From: Candidatus Nanopelagicales bacterium
Lineage (GTDB): Bacteria > Actinomycetota > Actinomycetes > S36-B12
Length of the DNA stretch: 36,247 bases
Assembly (NCBI GenBank): GCA_023263845.1
Contig: JALQUH010000133.1
Coordinates: forward strand, 1 to 36,247
Reading direction: 5' to 3'
Below are positions 10,402 to 19,825 of this stretch, piece by piece (positions within the stretch are counted from its first letter, which is position 1; every line of letters starts with the position of its first letter). Under the pieces are notes generated by a model. That model saw nothing but the letters and a program-made list of their open reading frames with translations, was not told the origin of the DNA and searched no databases. The position numbers and the translations under genes are program-made.

Positions 10402-10562
10402 TGGGCTGGTATGCCGTCATGCTGCTCGGCCTCGGCGGGTTCCTCGCTGGTGGCTCCTATGCCTTCGCCAAGCAGGGCAAACGCAACGCGGCCGTCATTC
10501 TCGGCCTCCTCGCGGCGATGGCCATCATCGGTGGCGCGCTCTATGCGTGGGGAGCCGAGTGA
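10401..10562 (+). CDS. 53-aa small membrane protein between hisB and hisH
   Basis: ATG overlaps hisB TGA (TGATG); [53 protein letters not shown], two hydrophobic segments; next gene GTG overlaps its TGA. Absent from the supplied ORF track (below 60 aa). Confidence 0.75.
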   Translation: MGWYAVMLLGLGGFLAGGSYAFAKQGKRNAAVILGLLAAMAIIGGALYAWGAE

Positions 10563-11188
10563 GCCGAGTCGTCATCCTCGACTACGGCTCGGGCAATCTT
10601 CGATCGGCCCAACGCGCCCTTGAGCATGTCGGTGCACAGGTTGAGGTCACCGCGGACCCGGACGCCGTCACCAATGCTGACGGACTCGTCGTGCCCGGCG
10701 TGGGGGCCTTCGCGGCCTGCATGGCGGGTCTACTGGCGGTAGACGGTCCACGAATGATCGGACAGCGCTTGGCCGGCAGTCGACCGGTCCTCGGGATCTG
10801 CGTGGGGATGCAGGTGCTCTTCGATCGTGGCGTCGAGCACGGGGTGATCACAACGGGCATGAGTGAGTGGCCCGGAACCGTGGAGCGCCTGCAGGCTGAC
10901 GTGCTACCTCACATGGGGTGGAACACCGTTACCCCCGCCGGCGGCTCGTCAATGTTCGCCGATGTGGAGGACGCCTACTTCTATTTCGTCCACTCCTACG
11001 GCGTACTCAACTGGACGCTGACACCCAATGAATACATGGCCGCCCCGCTCGTGACGTGGACCGAATATGAAACGCCGTTCGTGTCCGCGGTGGAGAACGG
11101 TCCACTGTGGGCTACCCAGTTCCACCCGGAGAAGTCTGGCGATGCAGGCGCGCAACTCCTGCGCAACTGGATCGGGAGCCTGGCGTAG
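10559..11188 (+). CDS. hisH: Imidazole glycerol phosphate synthase glutaminase subunit
   Basis: [42 protein letters not shown] start overlaps preceding stop. Confidence 0.95.
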   Translation: MSRVVILDYGSGNLRSAQRALEHVGAQVEVTADPDAVTNADGLVVPGVGAFAACMAGLLAVDGPRMIGQRLAGSRPVLGICVGMQVLFDRGVEHGVITTGMSEWPGTVERLQADVLPHMGWNTVTPAGGSSMFADVEDAYFYFVHSYGVLNWTLTPNEYMAAPLVTWTEYETPFVSAVENGPLWATQFHPEKSGDAGAQLLRNWIGSLA

Positions 11189-11518
11189 ATGGCCAAGGAA
11201 CGAGCGCGCAAGCGCGCCGAGCGCGAGGCGGCCGCGGCAAAGGAGCGCGAGCAGCGAGCCAAGAAGCGGGCCCGCAAAGAGCGTGTCGATCGGGCCAAGG
11301 CCAAGGTCTCCTCGGCCATCCCCGATCGGCCCAAGGCCACGCCCGGACTCCTCGCCCGTCGCCGTCGGCGCCGTCTACTGGCCTTTGCCCTCGCGATCGT
11401 GGCCATCCAGCTCGTCGTCTGGCCGTTCCTGCCGAGTTGGGGGGCCCGCCTGCTGCTGCTCGCCTTGACCGTGATCGCGGCTCCGGTGGTGTGGGTGCTC
11501 TCCTTCGGCCGCGTCTGA
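11189..11518 (+). CDS. Small conserved-type protein: highly charged coiled-coil-like N-terminus and C-terminal hydrophobic segments
   Basis: MAKERARKRAEREAAAAKEREQRAKKRARKE... then LLAFALAIVAIQLVVWPFLP; abuts hisH. Confidence 0.75.
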   Translation: MAKERARKRAEREAAAAKEREQRAKKRARKERVDRAKAKVSSAIPDRPKATPGLLARRRRRRLLAFALAIVAIQLVVWPFLPSWGARLLLLALTVIAAPVVWVLSFGRV

Positions 11519-11650
11519 ATCTCATCGCCGCCATCTGTCGCGAGAGAGCACGCGCGGGAGCACAATGTGCCCCGTACATTTCCTCCACTGGGCATTCGCG
11601 GATGCAGCGGTGACGGGTGGCTCACCTGCAGCGCTCGGGCGCTCACCCCG

Positions 11651-11665
11651 TAGGGTGCTCACATG
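11651..11665 (+). promoter_or_regulatory. Predicted internal promoter: -10 TAGGGT (11651-11656), 6 nt before the hisA ATG; leaderless start
   Basis: TAGGGT-gctcac-ATG; preceded by a 144-nt noncoding gap in an otherwise gapless cluster. Confidence 0.6.
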
Positions 11666-12439
11666 TCCCAGGGCACTCGATTCGAACTCATCCCCGCCGT
11701 TGATATTGCCGATGGCACGGCCGTGCGCCTCGTCCAGGGCGAGGCCGGAACCGAGACCGCGTACGGCGACCCGGTCGCCGCGGCCCGGCAATGGGTGGAT
11801 GACGGCGCGTACTGGCTCCACGTCGTGGACCTGGACCGAGCCTTCGGCAGAGGGACCAACGCCGAGCAGGTGGCCGCCATCGTGGCCGCCGTGAAGGATC
11901 GCTGCCACGTCGAGATCGCCGGTGGTATTCGCGACGACGAGTCACTGGATGCCGCCCTCGCCACGGGGGCCCACCGTGTCGTCATCGGCACCGCAGCGCT
12001 TGAGCAGCCGGAGTGGGTCGCCAAGGTGATCGGCGAGCACGGCGACCGCATCGCGGTCTCCCTCGACGTTCGGGGCACCACGCTCGCCGCCCGGGGTTGG
12101 ACCGAGGAAGGCGGTGACGTCTTCGCCGCGATCGATCGCCTCGATGCGGCCGGCTGTGCCCTCTACGTCGTTACCGACGTGGAACGCGACGGCACGATGC
12201 ATGGTCCGCACTTCCACCTGTTGCATCGCATCTGCAAGCACACCATGACCCCGGTCATCGCCTCGGGCGGCATCGCCAAACTCGAAGACCTGCACAAGCT
12301 CACCGAGATGGTGCCGGACGGCATCGCCGGTGCGGTCGTCGGTCGCGCGCTCTACGACGGCGCATTCACGCTGGCCGAGGCGGTTGCCACCATCGAGCCG
12401 CGCTTCGACTTCTGGATGTGGGGGCCTCCGCAACCGTGA
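11663..12439 (+). CDS. hisA/priA: Phosphoribosyl isomerase A (HisA; probably bifunctional PriA, HisA/TrpF)
   Basis: [77 protein letters not shown]; resembles actinobacterial PriA; no trpF seen in window. Confidence 0.93.
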   Translation: MSQGTRFELIPAVDIADGTAVRLVQGEAGTETAYGDPVAAARQWVDDGAYWLHVVDLDRAFGRGTNAEQVAAIVAAVKDRCHVEIAGGIRDDESLDAALATGAHRVVIGTAALEQPEWVAKVIGEHGDRIAVSLDVRGTTLAARGWTEEGGDVFAAIDRLDAAGCALYVVTDVERDGTMHGPHFHLLHRICKHTMTPVIASGGIAKLEDLHKLTEMVPDGIAGAVVGRALYDGAFTLAEAVATIEPRFDFWMWGPPQP

Positions 12440-13221
12440 GCCTCGCCGTCCGGGTGATCCCCTGCCTCGACGTTGATGCGGGCCGGGTAGTCAAGGGAGT
12501 CAACTTCACCGGGTTACGCGATGCCGGAGACCCGGTCGAACTCGCACGCCGCTACGACCTCGCCGGTGCCGACGAGCTTGTTTTCCTCGACATCACCGCA
12601 TCCTCGGGTGATCGCGAGACGACCTACGACGTGGTCCGTCGTACGGCCGATGAGGTATTCATTCCGCTGACCGTCGGCGGGGGAGTACGCAGCGTGGAGG
12701 ATTTTGACCGACTGCTGCGCGCCGGCGCCGACAAGGTGAGCCTCAGCACGGCCTCGGTGCAGCGACCCGACCTCGTCAGCGAGGCATCACGCGTGTTCGG
12801 TTCGCAGTGTGTGGTGCTCTCGGTCGACACGCGTCGCTGCGCAGAGGCGACCGACTCGGGTTTTGAGGTGACGACGCACGGCGGACGCCAGGGCACCGGC
12901 ATCGACACCGTCGCCTGGGTGCGGCAGTGCGTCGACCGCGGAGCGGGGGAGATCCTGCTCAATTCCATGGACGCTGATGGCACCCGCGAAGGATTCGATC
13001 TTGACCTCATCGCGCTTGTCCGCAACGCGGTCGATGTCCCGGTCATCGCCAGCGGTGGCGCCGGCTCGGTCGATCATTTCGTCCCGGCCGTCGCCGCGGG
13101 CGCCGATGCCGTGCTCGCCGCGAGTGTCTTCCACTTCGGCACCGTCACCATCGCCGAGGTGAAGGACGCCTTGTCGCTCGCGGGCTACCCGGTGCGACCT
13201 GCCGATGCGGAGGTGGCGTGA
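12436..13221 (+). CDS. hisF: Imidazole glycerol phosphate synthase cyclase subunit
   Basis: [75 protein letters not shown] overlaps hisA TGA. Confidence 0.97.
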   Translation: MSLAVRVIPCLDVDAGRVVKGVNFTGLRDAGDPVELARRYDLAGADELVFLDITASSGDRETTYDVVRRTADEVFIPLTVGGGVRSVEDFDRLLRAGADKVSLSTASVQRPDLVSEASRVFGSQCVVLSVDTRRCAEATDSGFEVTTHGGRQGTGIDTVAWVRQCVDRGAGEILLNSMDADGTREGFDLDLIALVRNAVDVPVIASGGAGSVDHFVPAVAAGADAVLAASVFHFGTVTIAEVKDALSLAGYPVRPADAEVA

Positions 13222-13553
13222 TGTCCGACGGCGACCGCGTCGACGCGCCGGTTTTCGATGAGCGCGGCCTCATCCCCGTCGTCGTTCAGCAGCACGGCAC
13301 CGGCGAGGTGCTCATGCTCGCCTGGATGAATGCAGAGGCCCTGCGCCGCACCCGCGAGACCGGCCGAGCGACCTACTGGTCACGCAGCCGCGGGGTCTTG
13401 TGGGTCAAGGGGGAAACGTCCGGCCACACGCAGCAGGTGCGGGATATTCAACTCGATTGCGACGGCGACGCGATCCTGCTCGTCGTCGATCAGGTGGGTG
13501 CGGCCTGCCACACCGGCTCGCACACCTGCTTCGAGCCGCTGGGGGATTCGTGA
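13221..13553 (+). CDS. hisI: Phosphoribosyl-AMP cyclohydrolase
   Basis: [77 protein letters not shown] overlaps hisF stop (alternative GTG at 13218). Confidence 0.96.
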   Translation: MSDGDRVDAPVFDERGLIPVVVQQHGTGEVLMLAWMNAEALRRTRETGRATYWSRSRGVLWVKGETSGHTQQVRDIQLDCDGDAILLVVDQVGAACHTGSHTCFEPLGDS

Positions 13554-15118
13554 GCGAGCGCCGCGCCTGGGGGTTTTCGCTACCCGCGCCCGGTGGATCG
13601 GCTCCTGACCTGGATCGCTTCCGCGAGTTGGCTCCGGGGCGCCGGGTGATCCCTGTCGTGCGACGTTTGCTCGCTGACGGTGAGACCCCCGTGGGCCTGT
13701 ATCGCAAGCTCGCAGGGGAGCGCCCCGGCACCTTCCTGCTTGAGTCGGCCGAACACGGCCGCGCGTACTCCCGCTACTCCTTCGTCGGTGCCCATTGCAG
13801 CGCCATGCTGACCGAGGTCGACGGTGCAGCCGCCTGGTGGGGTGACCCGCCGTACGACGTCCCGAGGGGCGGCGACCCCCTTGAGGCGCTGCGAAAGACG
13901 ATCGAGGTCCTCCACACCGATCGCCCCGAGGGCCTACCACCGCTGACCGGAGGCATGGTCGGATACCTGTCCTACGACGGCGTGCGCCGGTGGGAGCGGG
14001 TCCCCGATGGCAACCCCGATGAACTGCGAATTCCTGAGCTGGGCTTCCTTCTCGCGACCGACCTGGCGGTCCTCGACCATGCCGACGGCACGGTGCTCCT
14101 CATCGCCAACGCCATTAACGTCGATAACAGCGACGAGCGGATCGACGAGGCCTGGCACGACGCGATGGCACGACTGGACCGCATGACCGATCAACTGGCC
14201 CACAGCGCCCCATCCACCGTGTCGATCTATCGGCCGGATGCGATTGCCGACTTCACGCGTCGCACAAACGCCGCTGAATTCCAGTCCGCCGTCGACACCG
14301 TGAAGGAGTACATCCGTGCCGGCGACGCCTTCCAGGTCGTGGTTTCCCAGCGCTTCGATGTGACCTGCCCCGCGTCATCGCTCGATGTCTATCGCGTCCT
14401 GCGGGTGACAAACCCGAGCCCGTACATGTACCTCATCCGCCTGCCCGATGCGGACGGAGACACCGTTGCCTTCGACATCGTGGGGTCCTCCCCGGAGGCC
14501 CTTGTGACGGTCAACGAGGGGCGGTGTCGATTGCACCCCATCGCCGGAACCCGTCGCCGCGGGCACACTCCCGAAGAAGACGCGGCTCTCATGGACGACC
14601 TGCTCGCCGATGAGAAGGAGCGGGCCGAGCACCTCATGCTCGTGGACCTCGGTCGCAATGACCTCGGCCGGGTATGTGCTCCGAGCTCTGTGGATGTCGT
14701 CGAATTCATGCAGGTTGAGCGCTATTCGCACGTCATGCATCTCGTCTCGACGGTGGTGGGTCAACTCGCGGACGGACGCACGGCCTACGACGCTCTGGCG
14801 GCGACCTTCCCCGCCGGCACGCTTTCGGGTGCACCGAAGCCGCGTGCGATGGAGATCATCGACGAACTCGAGCCCTCGCGCCGTGGCGTCTACGGCGGCG
14901 TCGTCGGCTACGTCGACTTTGCCGGTGACCTCGACACCGCGATCGCTATTCGCACCGCGGTCATTCGTGACCACGTTGCGTACGTTCAGGCCGGCGCCGG
15001 CGTGGTCGCAGACTCCGATCCGGTCGCCGAGGATGCCGAGTGTCAGGCGAAGGCGGCCGCGATCATCAACGCGATAGCCACTGCGAGCACGCTGCGCGCC
15101 GCCGGGGACCACGTCTAA
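13550..15118 (+). CDS. trpE: Anthranilate synthase component I
   Basis: [84 protein letters not shown] overlaps hisI stop. Confidence 0.97.
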   Translation: MSERRAWGFSLPAPGGSAPDLDRFRELAPGRRVIPVVRRLLADGETPVGLYRKLAGERPGTFLLESAEHGRAYSRYSFVGAHCSAMLTEVDGAAAWWGDPPYDVPRGGDPLEALRKTIEVLHTDRPEGLPPLTGGMVGYLSYDGVRRWERVPDGNPDELRIPELGFLLATDLAVLDHADGTVLLIANAINVDNSDERIDEAWHDAMARLDRMTDQLAHSAPSTVSIYRPDAIADFTRRTNAAEFQSAVDTVKEYIRAGDAFQVVVSQRFDVTCPASSLDVYRVLRVTNPSPYMYLIRLPDADGDTVAFDIVGSSPEALVTVNEGRCRLHPIAGTRRRGHTPEEDAALMDDLLADEKERAEHLMLVDLGRNDLGRVCAPSSVDVVEFMQVERYSHVMHLVSTVVGQLADGRTAYDALAATFPAGTLSGAPKPRAMEIIDELEPSRRGVYGGVVGYVDFAGDLDTAIAIRTAVIRDHVAYVQAGAGVVADSDPVAEDAECQAKAAAIINAIATASTLRAAGDHV

Positions 15119-15756
15119 TGCGCGTGTACCTCGGCGCCCTCCTCGCGCTGGCCCTAGGAGCTCTCGCGATCCTCATCGGCTACGGAGCGACGTGGGCGGT
15201 CGTCACGGCACCTCTTATGACCGGTGATGGCGCCCCGACGTCCGTTGTGGAATTGACCGGTCGGGAATTGGCTCCCCTGGGAGCTGCGATGGGCTGGGTT
15301 GCGATCGCCGGAATCGCCGGACTGCTGGCCACGTCGCGCTGGGGTCGCCGAGTCGTCGGGGCACTTCTTGTCATCGCAGGGGGCATTGCGGGGGTCACCG
15401 CGCTCGCCTTTGCCCTCACCGATGTGGCTGCCGGCGGCGGCGCCTTCGTCGAAGCGGCCTTGGGCTCACGCGGCCTGGGGGCCGCAACGCAAGTCTCGAT
15501 CACGGCCTGGTGGCTCCTCGGCCTCCTCGGCGGTCTCGCGGTCCTCACGACCGGCATGATCGCGCTTCTCCTGGGAGGGAGTCTGCCGACACTGTCGCGT
15601 CGTTACGACCGGGGAGCGTCGACGGATCAGGCGACCGGGCACGTCGCCATGTGGGACGCGCTGGACAGGGGTGAGGACCCCACCGTCGGTCCGGCTGGTT
15701 CAATGGATGGTGGCAGCACCGAGGCAGAGCTCGGCAGCACCAAGGAGGATGAATGA
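15118..15756 (+). CDS. Trp biosynthesis-associated membrane protein (Trp_oprn_chp-like)
   Basis: ATG overlaps trpE TAA; four hydrophobic segments; position immediately after trpE as in other actinobacteria. Confidence 0.8.
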   Translation: MRVYLGALLALALGALAILIGYGATWAVVTAPLMTGDGAPTSVVELTGRELAPLGAAMGWVAIAGIAGLLATSRWGRRVVGALLVIAGGIAGVTALAFALTDVAAGGGAFVEAALGSRGLGAATQVSITAWWLLGLLGGLAVLTTGMIALLLGGSLPTLSRRYDRGASTDQATGHVAMWDALDRGEDPTVGPAGSMDGGSTEAELGSTKEDE

Positions 15757-15971
15757 GCGGCGAGCACAGCAACCACGGCAATACCCCGGCGGCGTGGACC
15801 CTCATGGTCCTCATCTCCATCGGTTTCGTCGTCTCGACGACGGCCCTGGTCCTGGGTTCGTGGATGGGCTTTTGGATCGGTGTCGCGATCGTCGCACTCG
15901 GTGGCGTCGTCGGCGGTGTGATGAAGGCCGCCGGCATGGGACAGCCGCGCGACACGGCTTCATCGCACTGA
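15753..15971 (+). CDS. HGxxPAAW family membrane protein
   Basis: MSGEHSNHGNTPAAWTLMVLISIGF: HGNTPAAW signature. Confidence 0.9.
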   Translation: MSGEHSNHGNTPAAWTLMVLISIGFVVSTTALVLGSWMGFWIGVAIVALGGVVGGVMKAAGMGQPRDTASSH

Positions 15972-15972
15972 C

Positions 15973-16689
15973 GTGACCGCGGTCCCGCCGGCCCGGAGTT
16001 CATCCGGTGCGGGCAACACGCGTGGTCTGATCCTCATCGTCGAGGACGAGGCGCCTATCGCTGAGGTCCTGCGCCTCTACCTGAACCGCGAGGGCTTCGA
16101 CGTGGCGGTGGCCACCGATGGCCCCGGGGGCCTCACCGCGATTGCCCAACGCCGCCCCGCGGCCGTCATCTTGGACGTAGGTCTTCCCGGCATGGACGGC
16201 ACAGAGGTCTGTCGCCGCATGCGGGCGGCCGGCGACTGGACGCCCGTGCTGTTCTGCACCGCCCGTGACGACGAGGTCGACCGCGTCCTTGGCCTGGAGA
16301 TGGGTGGCGACGACTACATCACCAAACCGTTCAGTCCGCGCGAGGTGGTCGCCCGGGTCAAGGTCGCCCTTCGTCATGCGCGCGGCCCGATTCACGATGA
16401 CGTCGTCACCGTCGGGCGCGTGTCCCTCGATCGTGCTTCGCGCAGGGTCACGGTCGACGGGGCGGAGATCGTGCTGACGGCGACCGAGTTCGACCTCCTG
16501 GAGTACCTCATGGACCAGCCGGGTCGCGTGGTCTCCCGCGATCAACTTCTCGCTGAGGTGTGGGGTTACGCGGCGGTGGTCGGCACCCGCACCGTCGATG
16601 TGCACGTTGCCCAGGTTCGCGCCAAGCTCGGAGAGGCCAGCCCGATCCGCACGGTGCGCGGGGTGGGATACGCGGCGGAGGCTTCGTGA
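15973..16689 (+). CDS. OmpR/PhoB-family two-component response regulator
   Basis: Receiver: LIVEDE, ILDVGLPGMDG, CTARDD, DDYITKPFSPREVVARVK; winged-helix: LTATEFDLLEYLMDQPGRVVSRDQLLAEVWGY...RTVDVHVAQVRAKLG. Confidence 0.95.
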   Translation: MTAVPPARSSSGAGNTRGLILIVEDEAPIAEVLRLYLNREGFDVAVATDGPGGLTAIAQRRPAAVILDVGLPGMDGTEVCRRMRAAGDWTPVLFCTARDDEVDRVLGLEMGGDDYITKPFSPREVVARVKVALRHARGPIHDDVVTVGRVSLDRASRRVTVDGAEIVLTATEFDLLEYLMDQPGRVVSRDQLLAEVWGYAAVVGTRTVDVHVAQVRAKLGEASPIRTVRGVGYAAEAS

Positions 16690-18056
16690 GCCGACCGGGC
16701 ATCCTTTCCCGGATCCTGCTGCTGGCCACCGCGGTCGCCAGCATCGCTGTCGTCGTCGCGGGCCTGGTCTCCCTTCCCCTCATCCGGAGCAATGCCCAGG
16801 CCATCGCCGCCGATGATCTGTCTCGACTCGCGGATCTGACCGCGTCGTCCTTGCGGGTCGATCGCGAAGGCCGATATGTCGTGCCTCAGCGGGTGGGAAG
16901 TGTCCTGCTGGCCGAGGGAGTAACCGCGTACGTGGTTTCGACGGGCGCCACCGATCTACCCGCCGGGGTCGACGACGCGGATGTTGCTGCGGTGACCGCC
17001 GGCGAGTCGGTGCAGCGCACGGCCGACACCGTCGACGGCACAGTTCTCATTGCGGGCCGGGCATACGAGCCGGGGACAGGCGTGATCCTCGTCCAGTCGG
17101 CCTCGGTGGCGGGCAGTTCAGCCGGCGACATCCTTGTGCGTCTCGTGATCGCCCTCTTCATCGGACTGGCGATCGCCGTCATCATCGCGGTCGTGGCATC
17201 CGTGCGCATCATCACGCCGCTGCGCCGCGCGGCCGATGCCGCACACCGACTCGGCAGCGGCGATCGGAACGTGCACGTCAATCCAGAGGGTCCTGCCGAG
17301 ATCGCCGACATCGCGGAGGCGCTCAACCAGTTGAGTGCGGCGCTCGCGGTCTCCGAGGGCCGACAACGCGAGTTCCTGCTCTCGGTCTCGCATGAGTTGC
17401 GTACGCCGATCACGTCGGTGCGCGGGTACGCCGAGGCCCTCGCCGATGGGCTGGTCGCGCCCGAAGATGTACCTCGGACAGGGGCGGTGGTCGCGGCCGA
17501 AACGCAACGCCTTGATCGACTCGTGAGCGATCTGCTGGACCTGGCCCGCCTGAGAGCCGACAACTTCACGGTCTCGCCCGTCGAGGTCGATGCGCGCAGC
17601 CTGCTCACGGAAGCAGCAGGGGTGTGGGCCGATCGGTGTGAGCGCGTCGACGTACGACTCGTGACGGAAATGAGTGCACAGACTGTGCCCGTCCTCGCCG
17701 ACCCTCTACGGCTGCGGCAGATCATCGACAACCTCGCGGAGAATGCCCTTCGGCTGGTCCCTACCGGTGGAGTCATCGTCTTCGCGGTGCGCGCTGAGGA
17801 CCGGTGGGGTGTCATCGAGGTGCGCGACTCTGGACCGGGGCTTTCCGCGGCAGACCTCGACGTGGCGTTCGAGCCGGGCATTCTGCACGAGCGCTACCGA
17901 GGCATCCGCCAGGTCGGTACCGGACTTGGCCTCGCGCTCGTGGGCCGCCTCTCCCAGGAGATGGCCGGCTTCGCTCAGGCGGGCGTGGCGCCCGAAGGCG
18001 GCGCCGCCTTTACCGTGCGCGTCCCACGCTCTGGAGCGAACCCTACGAATGGCTGA
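16686..18056 (+). CDS. Membrane sensor histidine kinase (HAMP-HisKA-HATPase)
   Basis: Two TM segments flanking an extracytoplasmic domain, H-box LLSVSHELRTPITSVRGYAEAL, N-box IDNLAENALR, G-boxes VRDSGPGLS, GTGLGLALV; GTG overlaps regulator stop. Confidence 0.94.
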   Translation: MSRPGILSRILLLATAVASIAVVVAGLVSLPLIRSNAQAIAADDLSRLADLTASSLRVDREGRYVVPQRVGSVLLAEGVTAYVVSTGATDLPAGVDDADVAAVTAGESVQRTADTVDGTVLIAGRAYEPGTGVILVQSASVAGSSAGDILVRLVIALFIGLAIAVIIAVVASVRIITPLRRAADAAHRLGSGDRNVHVNPEGPAEIADIAEALNQLSAALAVSEGRQREFLLSVSHELRTPITSVRGYAEALADGLVAPEDVPRTGAVVAAETQRLDRLVSDLLDLARLRADNFTVSPVEVDARSLLTEAAGVWADRCERVDVRLVTEMSAQTVPVLADPLRLRQIIDNLAENALRLVPTGGVIVFAVRAEDRWGVIEVRDSGPGLSAADLDVAFEPGILHERYRGIRQVGTGLGLALVGRLSQEMAGFAQAGVAPEGGAAFTVRVPRSGANPTNG

Positions 18057-18088
18057 CACCCGCCAGAACTAGCGATAAGAAGGACTCC

Positions 18089-19765
18089 ATGTCCTGCAAA
18101 ATGCTCGTGCTCGCCGCCTGTGGCGCCCTCGCTGTGGGCATCGCCGGACCTGCTCTCGCGGCAGGCCCCGTCATGCCACCGTCGATTCCCGACACCCCGG
18201 AGAACCGGGAATATTACGAGTTCATCTTCAGCGAGACGGATCCGAACTGGGCTCCGCAGGGCACGATCGTGGCTGACTCCGGCTTCCGCGCCGAGCCCAA
18301 CGGCCTGCCCTATCCGAACTACGGCCCCAATCTCGATCGGGCCTCGCTCTTCTTCGGCACACCGGACGACAGCGTCGTACCCATGGACAGCGCCTCGATG
18401 ATTGATCTCTATGGGGACGGAGTGTGCGCCGGACCCGTTGACTCCTCAGGTCAGTGTGAATTGACCCCGGCCGCTGAATACTTCGCGATGGTGATCTTCT
18501 TTGAGAGCTCTGGTGGACATTGTGAGGGCTTCGCGGTGACCACAGCCGGGCTGTTCAACGGAGAAATTGATCCGGCTGCCGTGCAGTCGCCGAATCTTGG
18601 GCTTAACAGCTACCTGGGCATCACCACACAGAACACGATCGCACGCAACTGGGCCACCCAGTTGACCACTCCGAGGACCAGGCTCACTCCCGCCCAGGTC
18701 GTGTCTGAACTGATTGAGCAGTTGCAGGATGGGCAGGTGCCCTCGATCATCACCATCTACTGGGTCAGCCCACAGGGTGATCCCGAGGGCCATGCGATCA
18801 CACCTTTCGCGGTCTACGACCGCGGCAATGGCGTGTACGACATTGGCATTTACGACAACAACTACCCGTTCAAGGAGCGGGCCATTCACGTCGACACGGT
18901 GGCGAATAGCTGGGAGTACCTCGTCTTCGCCACTCCGGGACAGGCCCCCAACATGGCGAGCGGTGATGCCTCCACCATGTCGCTTCAACTGCAGTCGGTA
19001 GCCGATTCACTCGCCGTGAATCCGTGTCCGGTGTGCGCTGGTGGCCGCGACACGAACCTCATCATTACCGCCCCGGTCCCCGTGGCCGCGGGTGGCGCCA
19101 CGATCGAGCAGCTTCTGCTGGATCTCAATGACGAAGCCCTGCCGCAGGATCGCTACTCGACCGTGGCGCCACTGGATCCGAACACCCCGGATACGGCCGA
19201 CTTCGTCACCCTCGACGTCGATCCCGGTGGCGGCTACAAGTACGTAATCGGGGCTCAGGACACTACGGCGGCATTCCCCTTGTCCGTAAGTGAGCTCTCC
19301 GCAGAGGGGCACAAGGAGGTACGCGTCGCATCGTTCCCCGCTGGCGGCACTGGGGTGACGGTGTACGACGACGACGGAGTCTTCGGGTTCGCGGCCGATG
19401 TGCCGACAACCCCACGTCTGGAGCGCTCCTTCACGGTCGGCGGCCGCACCTACATCGTGGTGACCTCGGCAGGCTCAACGGTGGCCGCGGGCAACGGCCG
19501 TGGAACCCAACTCGTACGTGCGCAGGGCCGAGTGCTCTTCGGCGACGACAACAGTGTCGGCGGCAAGATCACGGTCAAGGCGACGCTCGACCTCGGCTCG
19601 AAGGAGCGCACTTACCGCGCGAGCGGGGCAGCGTACCCGGCTGGTGGCAACCTGGTGCTGGTCTACAAGGACTGGAAGAAGTCCAGTCAGGAGCCGACGC
19701 TGTGGGTCGACAAGAACGGCGATGGAACCCTCGACAAGCAGTTGACGATGAATAAGGTTCGCTAG
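18089..19765 (+). CDS. Secreted protein of unknown function (558 aa), candidate papain-like Cys/His/Asp-Asn fold with C-terminal Ca-loop-like motif
   Basis: SD aagaagga before ATG 18089; Sec-type signal MSCKMLVLAACGALAVGIAGPALA-AG; motifs GGHCEGFAV, GHAITPFAVYD, YDIGIYDNNYPF; CPVC; DKNGDGTLD near C-terminus. Track ORF start 17804 is inside the kinase gene and not preferred. Confidence 0.8.
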   Translation: MSCKMLVLAACGALAVGIAGPALAAGPVMPPSIPDTPENREYYEFIFSETDPNWAPQGTIVADSGFRAEPNGLPYPNYGPNLDRASLFFGTPDDSVVPMDSASMIDLYGDGVCAGPVDSSGQCELTPAAEYFAMVIFFESSGGHCEGFAVTTAGLFNGEIDPAAVQSPNLGLNSYLGITTQNTIARNWATQLTTPRTRLTPAQVVSELIEQLQDGQVPSIITIYWVSPQGDPEGHAITPFAVYDRGNGVYDIGIYDNNYPFKERAIHVDTVANSWEYLVFATPGQAPNMASGDASTMSLQLQSVADSLAVNPCPVCAGGRDTNLIITAPVPVAAGGATIEQLLLDLNDEALPQDRYSTVAPLDPNTPDTADFVTLDVDPGGGYKYVIGAQDTTAAFPLSVSELSAEGHKEVRVASFPAGGTGVTVYDDDGVFGFAADVPTTPRLERSFTVGGRTYIVVTSAGSTVAAGNGRGTQLVRAQGRVLFGDDNSVGGKITVKATLDLGSKERTYRASGAAYPAGGNLVLVYKDWKKSSQEPTLWVDKNGDGTLDKQLTMNKVR

Positions 19766-19769
19766 CGAA
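19758..19769. repeat. 12-bp perfect palindrome TTCGCTAGCGAA spanning the stop codon of the secreted protein
   Basis: Direct reading. Confidence 0.6.
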
Positions 19770-19825
19770 GGGCAAACTTCCATGGCGGCCCACAATCAAT
19801 GCCTGCAGCAGGCGCACAGAAGGCG

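Noticed and set aside
13500-13560. trp attenuator or T-box before trpE
   Set aside because: trpE starts within the end of hisI; there is no leader for such an element.
16560-16685. Longer N-terminus for the histidine kinase (track ORF from 16560)
   Set aside because: Overlaps the response regulator DNA-binding domain; GTG 16686 overlapping the regulator stop gives a normal kinase N-terminus.
17804-18088. N-terminal extension of the secreted protein ORF to 17804
   Set aside because: This part lies within the histidine kinase ATPase domain in another frame; ATG 18089 has a good SD and is followed directly by a signal peptide.
18089-18125. Possible lipobox (LAAC) in the secreted protein, which would make it a lipoprotein
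   Set aside because: The Cys is only at position 11 and the hydrophobic core continues beyond it to an ALA-A site, which fits ordinary Sec cleavage better. Not fully excluded.
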